A stretch of 64,000 nucleotides of DNA from Topomyia yanbarensis (GCF_030247195.1 NC_080672.1:26481906-26545905); one strand, 5' to 3'. Shown: positions 1 through 12,489, counted from the stretch's first letter. Numbers and translations are program-made. The notes: generated by a model not told the origin, from the letters alone.

Positions 1-954
1 AATGAGTAATCGGTTATAGAGATCGACTGCAGCATTTACATCAACTTGATCAAGTAGTACACTCCAGTCAATCAGCGATAGGGTGCGACGTAGTGCTGCT
101 AAATCAGTTTTGCGAAAATTACGACGATTCACAGCTAAAGCTTCTTCATATTGTGGTGAACTAATTATGGAAATGGATATTTCCAATGCGGGATGATAGT
201 TATCCAAAGGAACGATAACACTGGAAGCTTCACTCACAGAACACTCAGGCAAAGCATTCTCATTGACGAACACAAGGTCAAGAAAACGGGATTGATGGTT
301 GGAAATCGTGCTTACTTGATTTAGTCCGTGAAAAGCCATCCCGTCCAGAAGTAAGCGGCTGGCAGGATTTGTTGTCGAGGATAACGGGTTAGGGTAAGCG
401 TATCCACGTCCAGAAGAAACCCACATCAGTCCTGGTTGGTTGAAATCACCAAGAACTATTATCACATCGTTTGCATCTGCCTGAGAAGAAGCATGTTCTA
501 TAGAGTCGAGATGGAGCTGCGTAATAGTGCAGTCAAGTCGCTTTTTTGGAGGAATGTAAACAGCTCCATTAAAATAGCTCTTCGTCTGCGTAGTAATCTT
601 CGTCCAAACAACTTGAATGCTTGATGAACTATCTACACCAAATTCACAGGAGGCTAGTGCAGAAGAAACAGCGATCAAAACTCCCCCGCCGCGACCATGA
701 ACACTGTTATGTGCGCTTCGATCCGCACGATAAACCGCATAAGAATCCCCGAAGAGCTGCATCGATGTAATACGATCATCAAGCCAAGTTTCCGTCAGAA
801 CATAAATATCGTAGTCGCCGTCAAGAGCAGCCAAGTACAAGTCCTCGATTTTCGTCCTTAGCCCTCTGACGTTTTGGTAGTATAGCCGTAAATCGTCAGT
901 GCCACGTGGCAATCGTGCCGACATGCTGAAGGGGCGTGATGTAACCGATGGCAT
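1..954 (-). CDS. CR1/Jockey-like LINE ORF2, apurinic endonuclease domain, partial at left edge
   Basis: Reading the minus strand from about 954 down to base 1 gives one uninterrupted frame that leaves the window. It encodes the AP-endonuclease domain of a non-LTR retrotransposon, which nicks target DNA to prime reverse transcription. Landmarks in order: YYQNVRGLR near 885-862, LTETWLDD near 798-775, GRGGGVLIAVSS near 691-661, YIPPKK near 558-541, VIIVLGDFNQPG near 459-424, SRFLDLVFVNEN near 288-257 and DNYHPALEI near 198-172. These match the order of endonuclease motifs in the CR1, Jockey and related clades, with the catalytic E, D, N and H regions present. A methionine at 952-954 is a plausible start, but the frame stays open upstream to about 1566. 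The reverse transcriptase should lie beyond the left edge. No stop or frameshift is seen, so this copy is young or still intact. The clade assignment is an inference. Confidence 0.88.
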   Translation of the reverse strand, partial: MPSVTSRPFSMSARLPRGTDDLRLYYQNVRGLRTKIEDLYLAALDGDYDIYVLTETWLDDRITSMQLFGDSYAVYRADRSAHNSVHGRGGGVLIAVSSALASCEFGVDSSSSIQVVWTKITTQTKSYFNGAVYIPPKKRLDCTITQLHLDSIEHASSQADANDVIIVLGDFNQPGLMWVSSGRGYAYPNPLSSTTNPASRLLLDGMAFHGLNQVSTISNHQSRFLDLVFVNENALPECSVSEASSVIVPLDNYHPALEISISIISSPQYEEALAVNRRNFRKTDLAALRRTLSLIDWSVLLDQVDVNAAVDLYNRLLI

Positions 955-1409
955 GCTAGAAACCAAAAGGTTTTCAGGAAGCGGATCGTCATTTAAAGCA
1001 AAATACTCGCCTGGGAAGGGAGTTCGGAAGACCCCCTCACGACCTCCGAATGCAGGGCCGGGACGACTGAGCTGGTCGCTGGCTGGTAGCACGACTGCGT
1101 CGGAGCGCTCGGGGGCTTCCGTAGTACGGTATAACAGGCGTCCCGGTGATGGCAGCGCAACTTGAATTTGTTTGTGCAGTCTCGGCGATGGCGGCGAAAT
1201 TATTCTTCGTTCAAACAACGGCAAATTGTCGGACATGCGTCCCGATGGTGGTTGAATTATTCCGTCATAGCTGATTGAACTGATGATGGTGAAGCAGGCT
1301 GATGAGTATCGGCCTGATCTGGCGACTGATCTGGCTGCGGATAGAGGGGTTTCCAAAAATTTCCAGCTGATACGGTGCGATTGCTCTTGAATTCGCGGAA
1401 AAGAATTCC

Positions 1410-1905
1410 TTCGGGCCGCGTTACCGCTCATCGCGGTTTGGGAAAATCTGTACCTTATATGTATGTAGTCCAGCTCTTTTCTTTGCATTCTGGACGTAGA
1501 TCTGCGACATGCCGATCTTTTTAGCCAAATCACGGCTTGAGACGTTGGGATTTGCTTTAATCATCCGCTTCACCTTTTCCTCTGTCTTTTTTGTTCTCCG
1601 GTCCCGGTTTTCTTCCAGCTACTTTGCAGTGGTCCAACGTCAACCGCTCCTGGAACCGCTTCAACACTCTGGAGACGGTTGAATGGTGAATGTTCAACAT
1701 TTTTCCCAACTGCCGGTGCGACAGGTCAGGAAATTCCAGGTGTTTGGAAAGAATTTGCTCTCTCGACTCGCGTTGGTTCATTTCCATTTTCGTTGAATCG
1801 AAAAACACGACTTCGAGTTTGACAGCATGTAAACAATACACATCAATGAGAAAGTGTACAAAGTTTGGTTGATTTTTACCCAATGGTAAAAAAGTTATAC
1901 CCTGT
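1410..1905 (-). pseudogene. ITmD37E (Tc1/mariner-related) transposase N-terminus, frameshifted relic
   Basis: On the minus strand an ATG near 1787 opens a frame with ESREQILSKHLEFPDLSH followed by QLGKMLNIHHSTVSRVLKRF. This is the first helix-turn-helix of a mosquito ITmD37E-type transposase, which binds the terminal inverted repeats. A basic linker (GRKPGPENKK) follows. Near 1585 the frame shifts, and the second helix-turn-helix continues in another frame as KANPNVSSRDLAKKIG then YVQNAKKRAGLHTYKVQ and PNRDER, ending at a stop near 1410. The catalytic D, D37, E domain is missing. Sequence upstream of the ATG to about 1905 contains TTTTTACC-like terminal repeat sequence. The relic sits between the LINE endonuclease and a gypsy fragment. 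Motif order and spacing make the family call secure; exact ends are not. Confidence 0.85.
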
Positions 1906-1917
1906 TGAATGTGTCGC

Positions 1918-2218
1918 AATAATTTCGTGTTCGCCCTTTATATTTCTCGACTAGGTTATTTCATTAACGAGGGTGATTTAGAACTATACGTAGAGGCATC
2001 TCCCGTGGGTCTGGAGGCGGTTTTGGAGCAATCAAACCCGAACGAAAAACCTCGAATCATTTCATGCGCTTCGAAGACTTTGACAATAACTGCAACATAC
2101 CCGGAAAACACTTTCACTGATTTTATCCTTTCCATCAGACGATTGAAGTCATGCACCGATAAAACACTTGCATCAATAACACGCAAAAAGAAAATTTGTT
2201 CATTTAAGTGCCGCACAC
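1918..2218 (+). pseudogene. Ty3/gypsy-like pol fragment at the RT-RNase H junction
   Basis: A plus-strand frame reads LELYVEASPVGLEAVLEQ then PRIISCASKTLT and a YPEN segment. This is the start of the RNase H domain of a Ty3/gypsy polyprotein, where intact members have a D-A-S-P-x-G-L-G-A-V-L motif followed by a 'RII..ASKTLT' strand and a 'YPQ..E' block. Here the first catalytic Asp is Glu (VEASP) and the later part loses similarity, so the fragment is inactive. It is about 100 codons, against over 1000 for a full pol. No LTRs are recognisable nearby. Confidence 0.7.
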
Positions 2219-2780
2219 CTTGATTGACTTTGGCTGTTCAAAGTTTTCTTGCTTCTTGAAAAGCGCTGTTATTTGCACTTTGTGCTTAGTGTCTGTTTCT
2301 TCCTCCCAGGCTGGAATCTTACTCAGTATCTTGGTCAAGAAAACTTTGCTGGATTGTTAATTATTTTACAAAAATCCAGCAACTACCAGCATCATCTGCG
2401 AGGTAATACTAAAGACTAAAGGGGGTTCACACCCGTATCTCTTAAGCAGTGCAATAAGCAAGAAAGAACAGCTGATCTCGAACATATTTAAGCATTAACG
2501 CTGACGACATGGACATGTACGACAACGTAAAGAGAATTGAATTGCCACCAAGATGCAGTAGGTGGTGAGGAAGCAAATGTTTCTCCGTCGCGAAACAAGT
2601 TCTACACACGAAACACCAAGTTCGTGTACGTGATCTGACGGATACCCACTAACATTCGTGTTTTGTTTTATTTTTTACTTATTGTATATAAAAGACCTAA
2701 AAAAGAAGAGAAACAAAGAGAGGCTCTCTTTTGCACATTTCAATAAGTAGAGAAATATTCCGATAAGCAACCACAATATT
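2219..2780. other. Unassigned stretch with a TATA-like motif
   Basis: No coding similarity is seen. It contains TATATAAAAG near 2684-2695 and a short GAGAGGCTCTC palindrome near 2722. Either could be chance in AT-rich DNA. Confidence 0.3.
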
Positions 2781-2913
2781 CGCAATTGCCCTAGCTCAAA
2801 AGTAACGGTACTTATAAAGCGCATTCATCGAGCACAGGCTTCATCTTTGAGAAATATCGAAAACATTGCCATATGAAAACGCTAGAAATATGTTTATTAA
2901 AAAGATAACTTAC

Positions 2914-3048
2914 CCGCACGTTTGACAGCAACCGGCTGCCAAATCCTGGTCCAGCAGCAAATCGATTCGAGCTTGCAAACCTCTTGCTCGGTTTCGATTT
3001 CTTTGGTTCACCGCACACACGAACTCGCACCGTCCCGCACTGCCAATG
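2914..3048 (-). other. Candidate minus-strand 5' exon with strong splice donor
   Basis: On the minus strand the sequence GTGCGG is followed by GTAAGTT, a near-consensus 5' splice site with the exon ending at 2914. Upstream, up to about 3048, the DNA is GC-richer than its surroundings and looks like insect 5' leader. It starts near a GGCAGTG initiator-like element with no TATA box. If the exon is translated, the in-frame peptide is basic and serine-rich (KKSKPSKRFASSNRF), with no recognised domain. It is on the same strand as the LDLa exon but lies far downstream of it, so the two may belong to different transcripts. This is inference from splice and base composition only. Confidence 0.3.
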
Positions 3049-4740
3049 ATTGCGAATTGCTATTTAAACTAATTGATAACAGTTTTTGCGTTTGCATTTT
3101 TCATTTTCGTGCTAATTGTTTTTGACAAAATTGTCTCTTTTTTTGCTCTGCATTATTCGTGCCAATTTAGAACCCACCTGCTTTTTGGAATGGCCTTACA
3201 CGCCGCCTGCTTCGCTCAAATAGACCTTTTGTACGTTTCGTGTATCTATGTGCGTGTGGCTGTGTGTGTGATTGTGAAAGTGCCGAGTAAAGTGCATCTA
3301 GAGCGTTATGATTGTGCAGATGACAAGTGCGGGGTGGCGACAGTGAAACAGTTCAACACATCCAAGCAGGGCTCTGACAATGGCAATGGGCGGCGTTTGG
3401 CGCAAGGTGATGACAGCGGCGGTAGGTGCAGCTATTAGAGGATGTAACTAGAGTGTAAAAAAGTTGCAACCATGGAGATGGTGTGACGTGCAAAACAAAC
3501 AGAAAAAAACCATGATCAGAAAGTGCGAAATCCGAGTGAAGCGAGTGGAGGGATTTTTTCGTTTGACCTACTCGAAATCAAAACATATATGTAATGTTCT
3601 TATTTTATTAATATATTTATTATATCTAAATTATTTTATATACTTCCAGCTTTTTGCGTTCTTCTTTCATTCATTTTTGTTTTCAAGTAGCTGCATGTTT
3701 TCTTCTCACTTTATTTCCTTTCCTCTTTGGTTTTGCAGCATGTTTCTCTTTTTTTAAATACTTCTTTTTTTTAAATAACAAATATTTCCATTCGACGGCG
3801 ATATTAACAAGTTTTGTTCTTAGTTGTTTTGTTATCTTCAGTTTTTTCCTCTTTTTGTGTTAACTGACCTCTCCTTTCCCGTTGCGGGTTGTCCTATTCA
3901 TGTTTTCTTTTTTTTTCGCTAATCACTTCGATTATTCTTGCAAGGAGTGAGTTTTGCTTTGGGGACGCGTGTTTAGTCACTTTTTGTTTTTTTCTGTGTC
4001 ACTTGTCGTATTCTGTTAATCTTTTTCAACAATCCTTTCATAGTGCGGGAGCCCATTTGTGTTGTTTTTTAATTATAGTTGTTTACTTAGCAGCTTTTGT
4101 TATGATTTGCTTTTCGAAGTGTTGCTCTTAACATCATTTTTACAAGAGGGTTGCGCTTATAAAATAATGTATCGGTAATGCTTCCTTCACTCCACGCACT
4201 ACCCCTTTTTGTTCAAGTTCGTAAAACATAAAAACAATGAATATACACGATATGAAATCGAAATTGATTTTCGTACTTGCTAGTATAGCCCCTCCCCTGA
4301 ACTTCTCTTTTTAGCAAAGTTTTCCATCATCTTCAACAGAAGCCTGTTGCCCTCGATAAAGTAAAACCTTTAACTTTTAGATTGTTTTTTTTTTGATAAG
4401 TTTGAAAGTTATTGCTAAATGAAGTGGGATGATTTGCTTTTGGTTGTTTAGGTTTTTTTTATCTTTTGTTGCTTGCTGTTTCTCTCTTGTCTTTCTTCAT
4501 TGTCTTTTCCAGTAACTTTTGTGCAGCTCTGCCTTCGCCAAAGAAAACCTCATTCAAATACCCATGATCGATAGGTTAATTTTTATTCTCTTGCTAACTA
4601 CTTTTATTTTTTGTTGTAATTAATAGGTTTTTTTTCGGTCGCACTAAGTCAGTCTTTTCTTTGTATTTTTATATACTTTTTAGGGATTTTTACTTGCTAG
4701 GAGTCGAACCATCGGTTCGCTCTCAAATGGGCTCTCGCAC
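3049..4740. other. T-rich intron/UTR-like stretch
   Basis: The plus strand is strongly T-rich with runs of TTTT and TTTG. On the minus strand this reads as A-rich DNA resembling a long 3' UTR downstream of the coding-like segment ending at 4741. Several AATAAA words occur on the minus strand around 3600-3620. On the plus strand, 3240-3430 looks like a 5' leader, with an AATGGCAATGG start context and a possible GTAGGT donor near 3421. No domain is recognised. Confidence 0.3.
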
Positions 4741-4888
4741 TAGGAAAGTTTTTCTTCATCGTCATTGAGTTGTGTCATTTCCGGTAGGTAGGTAAGTAGT
4801 TTCGAACCCGGAGGTTCGAGAATTGGACGCCGACGTTTCTGTTGTCGTCTGATTTGACCGAGACGTGCTTTAGAAGCAGTTTGTCATT
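4741..4888 (-). CDS. Coding-like C-terminal segment, unidentified protein
   Basis: One minus-strand frame runs about 45 codons to a TAG at 4741-4743 and has the character of real protein. It has a basic stretch (KARLGQIRRQQKRRRP), a proline/glycine turn (EPPGSKLL) and an acidic tail (QLNDDEEKLS). A TGA lies 9 bases before the first alanine in this reading, so the segment would have to start at a splice acceptor such as the AAAG near 4875. Downstream DNA on this strand is A-rich like a 3' UTR. I do not recognise the protein. It could be the last coding exon of a host gene or an old transposon fragment. Confidence 0.4.
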
Positions 4889-4889
4889 A

Positions 4890-7800
4890 CATATATGTTG
4901 CTGAGGCTGTTTTTTTGTATACAATTCAACAGATTGTAATTGGAATAGCTGTTGCGGTTTGATTCTATTCGAACCGGTAACGATTTGATTCGTGTGTGTT
5001 TTTTACTACGAACAAAATTCCTCCTCTCATTTGAGGATGGATATGGCACGGAATGAGGGGTGAATTATGGAGAAGGAAAACGGAACGGGGTGAACGAAGA
5101 ATGTCCAGAATCGTCGCTGACCGAATATAGATAAACTGGATTGAGGCAGACCTACAATTGAAATATTTTCTTTCGGGACATCAAAAGTTACTTGTCGCTT
5201 ATGACGAATTGCCTTACAACAATTTACAGTGAACAGTGTTAGTTTTGAAAGTGAGTGAAGTAAGGACATTTCTTAAATCGAGTGAATAAGTGTATCCTGT
5301 AAGTGTAGTGAGAACAGGAACAAGAAAATATTGAGAAACGAGATGCACAAAAAAAGAGACGAACAAATCGTAAAATTATTCGAGCAATCGTTTCCATGTG
5401 GAATCATAAACTTTTTCACTGACGCCGCCATTGATTGTTCATTTTTCACCGGAAAACATTTCAAACTATAATCGATGCCAAATCCCAAGCCTATGCTTAA
5501 TCAACCCTCCCACACACACGGACTGACGTCACTGCGCTCTGGCATCAATTTTGCAAATCCTCATACCATTCAAGGTAGGTAGGTTACAGTAGCGGAAGCC
5601 TGTTGCAACCTGTGTTCTTCCGCCATCTCCATCGCCGGCCTTAGTGATAAAAAAAACAACTTCGGCAGCGGTTCAGATCTTATCAAATTATAACCAGGTC
5701 GAGCCCTGGGTTGTTCGAAGGTGTGGGAATTTTTTTTCCCCGCTGATTCGGAACGCGGTAGCACAGTGGCACGACTTAGAACAAAAGGTGGACTAAAGTC
5801 CAAATTTTTCCGTATCGGTTCATATAGGACGTTTTTATATAATTTTGGTACGCTGAATTCGTTTTCGATATTAAAACATTTCAAAAATGAACATTTACTA
5901 TTCATTAGGGTGTCTAAAAAAATTTTTTTTTTCTAAATCGTTCTTAAAATTTGTAAATGTATATTAATTTTCGTGTGCTAAATCGTTTTGGATATTAACA
6001 TTTACAAAAAAAAATTTCATTATACATTAGGGTGGCTCAAAAATAAAAACTTTGTTGTGAAGGTTTAAAATTTTTTTAAAGACATTTTTGTGCGCTGAAT
6101 TCCTATGTTAGTTATAAAAAATAGAAATTAACTTTACTGCTTATTAGAGTGGCTCAAAAGTAAATATTTTGTCTTTTATAAAGATTTCTTTCAATTGTGA
6201 TTTCGAAATTTATTTTCCGAATTGAAACGAATTGATTGACATCTCATTATGGGGCTTTAGAAATGACTATATTATTTTAAAGAATCAAATAAGATGGGAT
6301 TGTCTAATTTTGGAACGTTTAATTCATTAGTGGGTTACTTGGCATGAAAACTACATTTTTTTCATTTTCAGAACAAACATTTTGAGCGTCTTAGTGGAAT
6401 ATTGATTTACATTCACTAATCAACAAGATGGTTAACGATTTTGTTGGTTGTGTGTTTTAAGTTGCTTAGATTGCTTATTTCATACCTTAAATTAAAATAG
6501 ATCCAAAATCCTTTTTTCGCGTATATGGTTCATTTAAAAATGGTCATATTTTATTTGGATAATATCGCATACCCTTAAGCTATATCAGTGCTATGCAAAC
6601 TCGGAAAAAATAGTCTCACCAAATGACTAGAACTCAACTGTGTTCACTCAATTTGACAGTTATTGCGTAAGTTAGCAAAAATAGTTCATGAAACATTTTA
6701 TGACACATTTCAGATGGTTGAAAATATTTACTGAATTTTAAACATTCTTAATTCCTTTACCACTTAAAAACCATACTTCCCACTCGGCTCCTCACTCTTG
6801 ATCACTAGTAAAACCCTTGTAGATCATGCTCTAAATGCTATTTGAAAGTTGTGCATAAATTAGTGTCATTATTCTAGTCATAAAGTGAATATTCAAATTA
6901 AATATCAGTAATAACCATGCGTCTCCATCCACAGTTTTTTCAAATTTTGACTGCTTATCGCAAGTTTTCGCAAAACTAGCATAGCTTCATTTTAAAGAGG
7001 AAATGAAAAGCTTTCGAATGAATATAGTGTGATCGCGGGCATTCACGGGCGTCGTTGTTGTTATCGCTTTAGAAGTTCGAATTCAATAAAAATTCATGAC
7101 AAATAGTTATCTAAACACTAACTAAACCAACTAGTGACTTATTTTTGGCGATTTTACGATGTAATTTTATCACACGGATAATTTTGGTGAAGTAATGCAA
7201 TTCATAAAATCAACCGTTTCTTTGAAAAACGAGAATAACCGTATATAGTTCCTATAGTCAAATAATAGTCAAATAATGCAAAAACACTTGAGTTATGCCC
7301 TTCAAAAAGCTGTCAAAAATTCATTTTCCATTCAAAACACCTAAAATCTCGCGAAAATGTCTCTGATGGCTCAGCTGATACGAGAAAAATACTAGTGAGA
7401 ATATCGCATAACCTTCATATATGGACTTAAGTCCGGGCTCGTCCCACTGTGGGTAGGTAGGTAGGATGACGGTGTGGAAGGGCTCTAAAAATAAACTTTC
7501 AATTCTGGTTACATGCAAAGTGGAAATAAAGCTGAAATTACACACGCTTTTTCGGGGCCGGTGGTGGTGGTGGTGGTTCGCTTCCCAAAAGGCCTACGGT
7601 TGGTTCGGGTTGACTGGAGGCGAGGAAGTTTCCAAGTGGATTTTGAAGTGGTTACACGGGGTTGAGTGTTTTGCAATCCCCTCAATTTTAGGTAGTAGGA
7701 TGAGTGGGAGTAAGCAACAGTTTGCTAATGGGTTGTGAGCTTTCGCCTCGTTCCTGGCGTTTGCAAGCGTCGAAGACCTACCCGCGTTCGGTGGATGATT

Positions 7801-8700
7801 TGAGTTTGTTTGTTTGTGTGCGCTGAAGGTTAAAAATTAGAAGTTTTTAGATTGCTGATTGGTCTGCTGTTTGGCGGTGAACATTTGGTTGCTTTACGAT
7901 ATTAAAACGTTAAAGTCAGTTTTGTGTAGTGAGCTGCGGAAAGCTATCTACTGATCGAAGTTTGTTTTAACTGTTTTATGCTCTTTTTCAGTTCTTTAAT
8001 TTAAATGCTCCGAACAATTATGACCACATCCTATCCACGTACACACCCACTGTTCGTCGACGGTAAACCTCGCGAACACTGCTCTGTAATGGGTTTGAGG
8101 GAGGAGACTCAGGACTGAAAATTGAAAACACAAAGTTTTGCCTTCTTTTATCGCGTCCGATGGATGGAAACTAATAAAAAGAGCAGCAGCATTAATTTAC
8201 GGAACTTCGAAGTCGGCTGACTGCCTGGGAAACAAAAATGATCAGTTCACGTTTCCGGCAGTTTTCAACCGTACCCCGCTCGTTTGTTCGGCGAACCCGG
8301 TGAAGAAACCCCTTGCGAGGATTCGTTTGATTGCGTTTTTGTTTGTGAGTTTTTGTTTCTTCGGGGTGGAAGAACGCACCGAAAAACTTTTCTCACCCTC
8401 GCGGGTCTTCGATTTCGAATTTCAGCAACGTATGTCAGTGAAAGATTACAGAAAGAGTGAGAGAGAGAGGAAAAGGTCAAATTGGGGATGAAGTTACTTC
8501 GTATTGCGTGGGTTAATTTTTCGAAAACTGGAGTTTTAGTACTTTTCCGTTTCGATTTGCTAGTAATGTCAAAATGAATTGTTAAAATATCAACATTTGG
8601 TTTGTTTAGTACGGAGCTACTATAATTCGAAGGTTTATCTTTTTTGCAGTGCTAGAATATTCAGAGCTGCAAAATTATTGTTTAAATAAGATGTTTTGAT
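4890..8700. other. Long non-coding stretch, intron-like
   Basis: No supported gene. The segment is mostly AT-rich. GC-richer islands at 7440-7740 (with a GGTGGTGG run) and 8040-8490 resemble promoter or 5' leader DNA. Short GGTAGG repeats occur near 5573 and 7452. Open frames here have no domain and no consistent codon character. Confidence 0.35.
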
Positions 8701-11700
8701 TGAGTGTTCCAAAATAACTGAAAATTTTAAAATTTTCAAGGGCACCGAAACGTCAAGATTTTGACAACAAATCAGACTTTAATTTGGAAGTCATTCAAAC
8801 TTCCGGAATCCCAAATATTTTGATGCTTTCAAGAATTTTTAATGATTTGAACCTTCTGAATTTGGTTACGCTTCTCACTCTTTCTAATACAATTTATTCA
8901 TAAAACTCAAAGATTACTTCGCGGTCACAGGTTACTCACGACAATGTCCTTACATTGTCGTAAGCGATTCTGCTCCATATTCTGAGTCTTCAAAGAATCA
9001 AGAATCTTTTGAATCTTCTTGATTTTTCAAATATATTAAAAGTGCTGAATTTTCTGTATTTTCTTTGTTTTATTAATTAAAATAATTATATAAATCTGCT
9101 TAACGTTCTGTATTTGCTGTATTTCAATTTAAAGTAAATTTTAAAAAAATGAAAAATACAACAAATACAGAAATGTCATTCATAGTTTTCCGAATCATAA
9201 AAATCTTCTGAATCTTTCTTTTTGAATAGGGATCTTTAATTTGGAAAAATTGTGCCAGTTTTTCATATGAATTGGTAGCGTGTGTCCTTATGAGTACACT
9301 CATATCATTCTTAAACCTTAATTATTCTTTTATGATTTTTAAATTTAAAAAAACCAAATTAAACTCAACCAGCAAACTGACAGTTGTCCTACTAAATGAC
9401 GTATCTGCAAATATCTCGTTCGCCTCATTGTTAACCGGGACAGCACCCCACACAGCATGATCTGGTACTTTGTCAATCCGCTAGCAACCTGCCATCTGAA
9501 GTTTCATCTGCAAACTATGGTAGATCTGATAAGGCAACCTATAGGGTCGTGCAAGTCGCATGGGTTTGGATGTGTTATTGTCCTAAAAGGAAACAAACTA
9601 AAAAATGTTTTTTTCAATAGTTTCGGGCCAAAAAATTGAAAAAGGACTGAGATATTAACTCACGGTACTAATCTGCATCAGAATATGCCTTAACCCGCAC
9701 ACCCCTAAGGATCCCTATTGTAGCTTCTGAACCTTTTCTAAATCTTTTAAATCTTCTGACATTTTTCAAATCTTAAAAAGCTCCGTAGTTTTTGAAATCT
9801 TTGAATCGTTGCGAATTTCAGAAGTTTTCAGAATCTTGAAGTGTTCTAAATCTTGATCGGAATTCAGAGTTTCTGGTGTCTACTGAACCTTCCGAATCTA
9901 CAGAATCCTTTCAATCGAAATCTTCGAAAAATGTGGTCCTTGAATCTTCATAATCATTGTAATTAGCTAAGATCAGGGAATTTTATGATTGCTGAAACTT
10001 CTGCATTTTGAAAATCTCTTGAATTTTATTAGTATCCGAATTCTAAATCTTGTGGATTTGTTGAATTTTTGTAGAGTCCCCTTATTTTTCTCAATTAAAA
10101 AATCTACGCGCTTTATCTGATTTTTCGAATTTACATAATCTTGTGTACCGTCTGGTTGATCTGAACCCTCCGAATTTTCTAAACCGCTGTAGTCTTCGAT
10201 ATTAGAATTCTGAATCGTTGAACTGTGGGGTTTCGTTATGCTCCAGAATCTTCTGCATCATTGGAATCTCTAGGTAATACTGAATCATAAAGAAATTAGT
10301 CCTTTTAATTTTCGTGATTTTGCGAAAGAATTTACTGAAACTTCTGAATTGTCTGCGTTTTCGTAATTTGAAATGTTTTGAGAGGTCGAATCTTCTGAAT
10401 CGTCTGCATATTTTTGATTTTACAGTTTGCTGAGTCGCCTGAGTCCTTCTGTATCTTCTGAACTTAAGTGTTGTTCTCCTGGTATCTTTGGAACTTTTGT
10501 AATCTTTTGGATCTTTGAACTAGTTCTAATTTTCAAGTTCTCCTGAGTCATTAAGTATTATAATATTTTTTTTAGGAAATCAGAGCTTTTCGTATCTCCC
10601 GACTACTTCTTGAAATTCTTCAATTCTTCTGTTTTTTTTTTTAATTTTATGTCTGTTGACATGTCTGCATTCTATGAATTCTCTGAATTATATGAATCTG
10701 CTGAAATTTTCTGGGTCCGCTGAGTTTCCGAGTCTTCTATCCTCTGCATTTTAAATTCGTCTCTATTCTTCTGATCTTCCGAATTTCATTTCGTTTTGAA
10801 CCTTGCGGTTTTTATGATGGTCAAATATTTCCGAACTTTCATAGTCCTCGAGATTTGGAAGTGGAGGGTTTTTCAATTCTTCAGTGTCCTCTGAATCATT
10901 CGCATATTTGAGTGTTCTGAATCCTCGAAGAGTTAAGAGTTTAAATCTTCTTGATTCTCTAGACATATAAAAATATTGCCGAGCCCGAGGAATTTCTGCT
11001 GCGTTTTAATAATACCTTACTGAAATTTATTGATTCTACTAAAACATTTAAATCTCATCTGAATCTCTGGGACCTTTTCAACCTTCCTATCAGGCCTGGA
11101 AGGCATTGTTCCCAGTAACTTCTTTACGAAAGAGCGTACTGGTCTAGGGCTAAGGGCCGCACACTTAGTATGAGTATAAAATCATGCTGGATCTGAATTC
11201 AAATGAAACAATAAAGTTGATCTTCTAGTGTCCTTGGCGGAGTCTTAGTTTTTCCCCTCTAGCCGCGGAAACTAATTTTAGGAAAAAATTTCAAGAGCAA
11301 TGCAGAAAACCGAACATTACAGTTTTGTGAAGTTTTAAAAATAAAGTTCGCTGTAAGTTTGTCTGTAATATCATGTGAAGGCAGGTGTTCAAAGATGATG
11401 GAGGGAGTATTTTTTCGATAATTTTTAGAAATAAAACTCTGTGTATTTGAAGGCGACATGGTTGGTAGATTGTTCCGATATTTCTGATGGTTGGAAACTT
11501 GTGAATATTACAAACCGTCCATTTTTCAAGAGCTCCGAAGTTTGTTCATGTTTGCCCGTCGTTTATTTTAAGTAAATTCCAGCCAGTAATCATGAACTGT
11601 ATATTCATAAAACCAGTTGACACTAGGTGTTTGAATACGACGGAGGAAGCATCTATTCAGGACACTTTATACTAGGGTGCCAATGACATGTATAGGATAA

Positions 11701-11845
11701 AAGTAGCCTGCGACTTTTATACACTTCAAAAGCATTAACACCTCAAAAAAATGTTTATGCCCAATTTAAGTAAAATGAGGCATATTTAAGGGGTTACACC
11801 CAGATAAGCTCAGAATATTCTGATATCCTGTCTAAAGCAAGCAAC

Positions 11846-12060
11846 CTACGTTACTTGCGACAAGCCCCTCTATGAGGACTACCGTGTCTACATGCCCGCT
11901 CACAAAGTTGAGATCGACGGTGTCATCACAGATTCGAGTTAGTCTTTCGTGGATCTACTACAGCAGGGGATTGGCTGTTACAAGGAGCTCCTACTCAAGT
12001 GATCAAAGATTTTGAATGACAATCACACTGGATGGGGCAAAATAGTGTATCTTTTCAAAA
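11846..12060 (+). pseudogene. LINE ORF1 (gag-like) N-terminal relic inside the satellite
   Basis: A plus-strand frame reads CDKPLYEDYRVYMPAHKVE then IDGVITDSS before a TAG, and continues weakly as FVDLLQQGIGCYKE. This resembles the N-terminal conserved block of gag-like ORF1 proteins of LOA/R1-type insect LINEs, in which a Y-x-V-x-x-P segment precedes an E-I/V-x-G-V-I motif. A second copy of the same block is at 63500-63640. It carries a stop and later frame damage and is surrounded by 9-bp satellite, so it is an old insertion. The family call rests on one block. Confidence 0.5.
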
Positions 12061-12489
12061 TCGTGTCGGGTAACCGTCCGGGGAATTTGAAGTAATTCCT
12101 TAAAAGATGCTATTAGCATTCTTTTGCAAAACTACTAAAATCATTATACTCAGGACCATCTGCATCTTTTGAATCTGAAAATGTACGGAATTTAGAGTTT
12201 TTTAACTCTTTCGAATTTTGTAGCTACTAAGAGAAGGATACTTATTCTATTAGTTCTTTTAAATTTTCTGCGTCTACTCAAACCTCTTAATCATTTAAAC
12301 CTTCAAAGTCTCGTACATTATCCGACTCATTGAGTGTTCTGAATTTTGAAATTACTCAGTCTTGTGAGTATCAATTATTTAGTTTCCCAATTCTTCAGAG
12401 GCTACTGAATCCTTTTATTCTCTGAATTATTGGATTTTCAAAAATTGAACGCATTTTGAACCTCTTTACTCTTCTATATTGTTTGAAGT

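Noticed and set aside
899..1165. 88-codon plus-strand frame
   Set aside because: Antisense shadow of the LINE open frame on the minus strand.
8938..8962. Hairpin ACGACAATGT..ACATTGTCGT
   Set aside because: A single 10-bp stem in AT-rich DNA; no element ends or conserved context seen.
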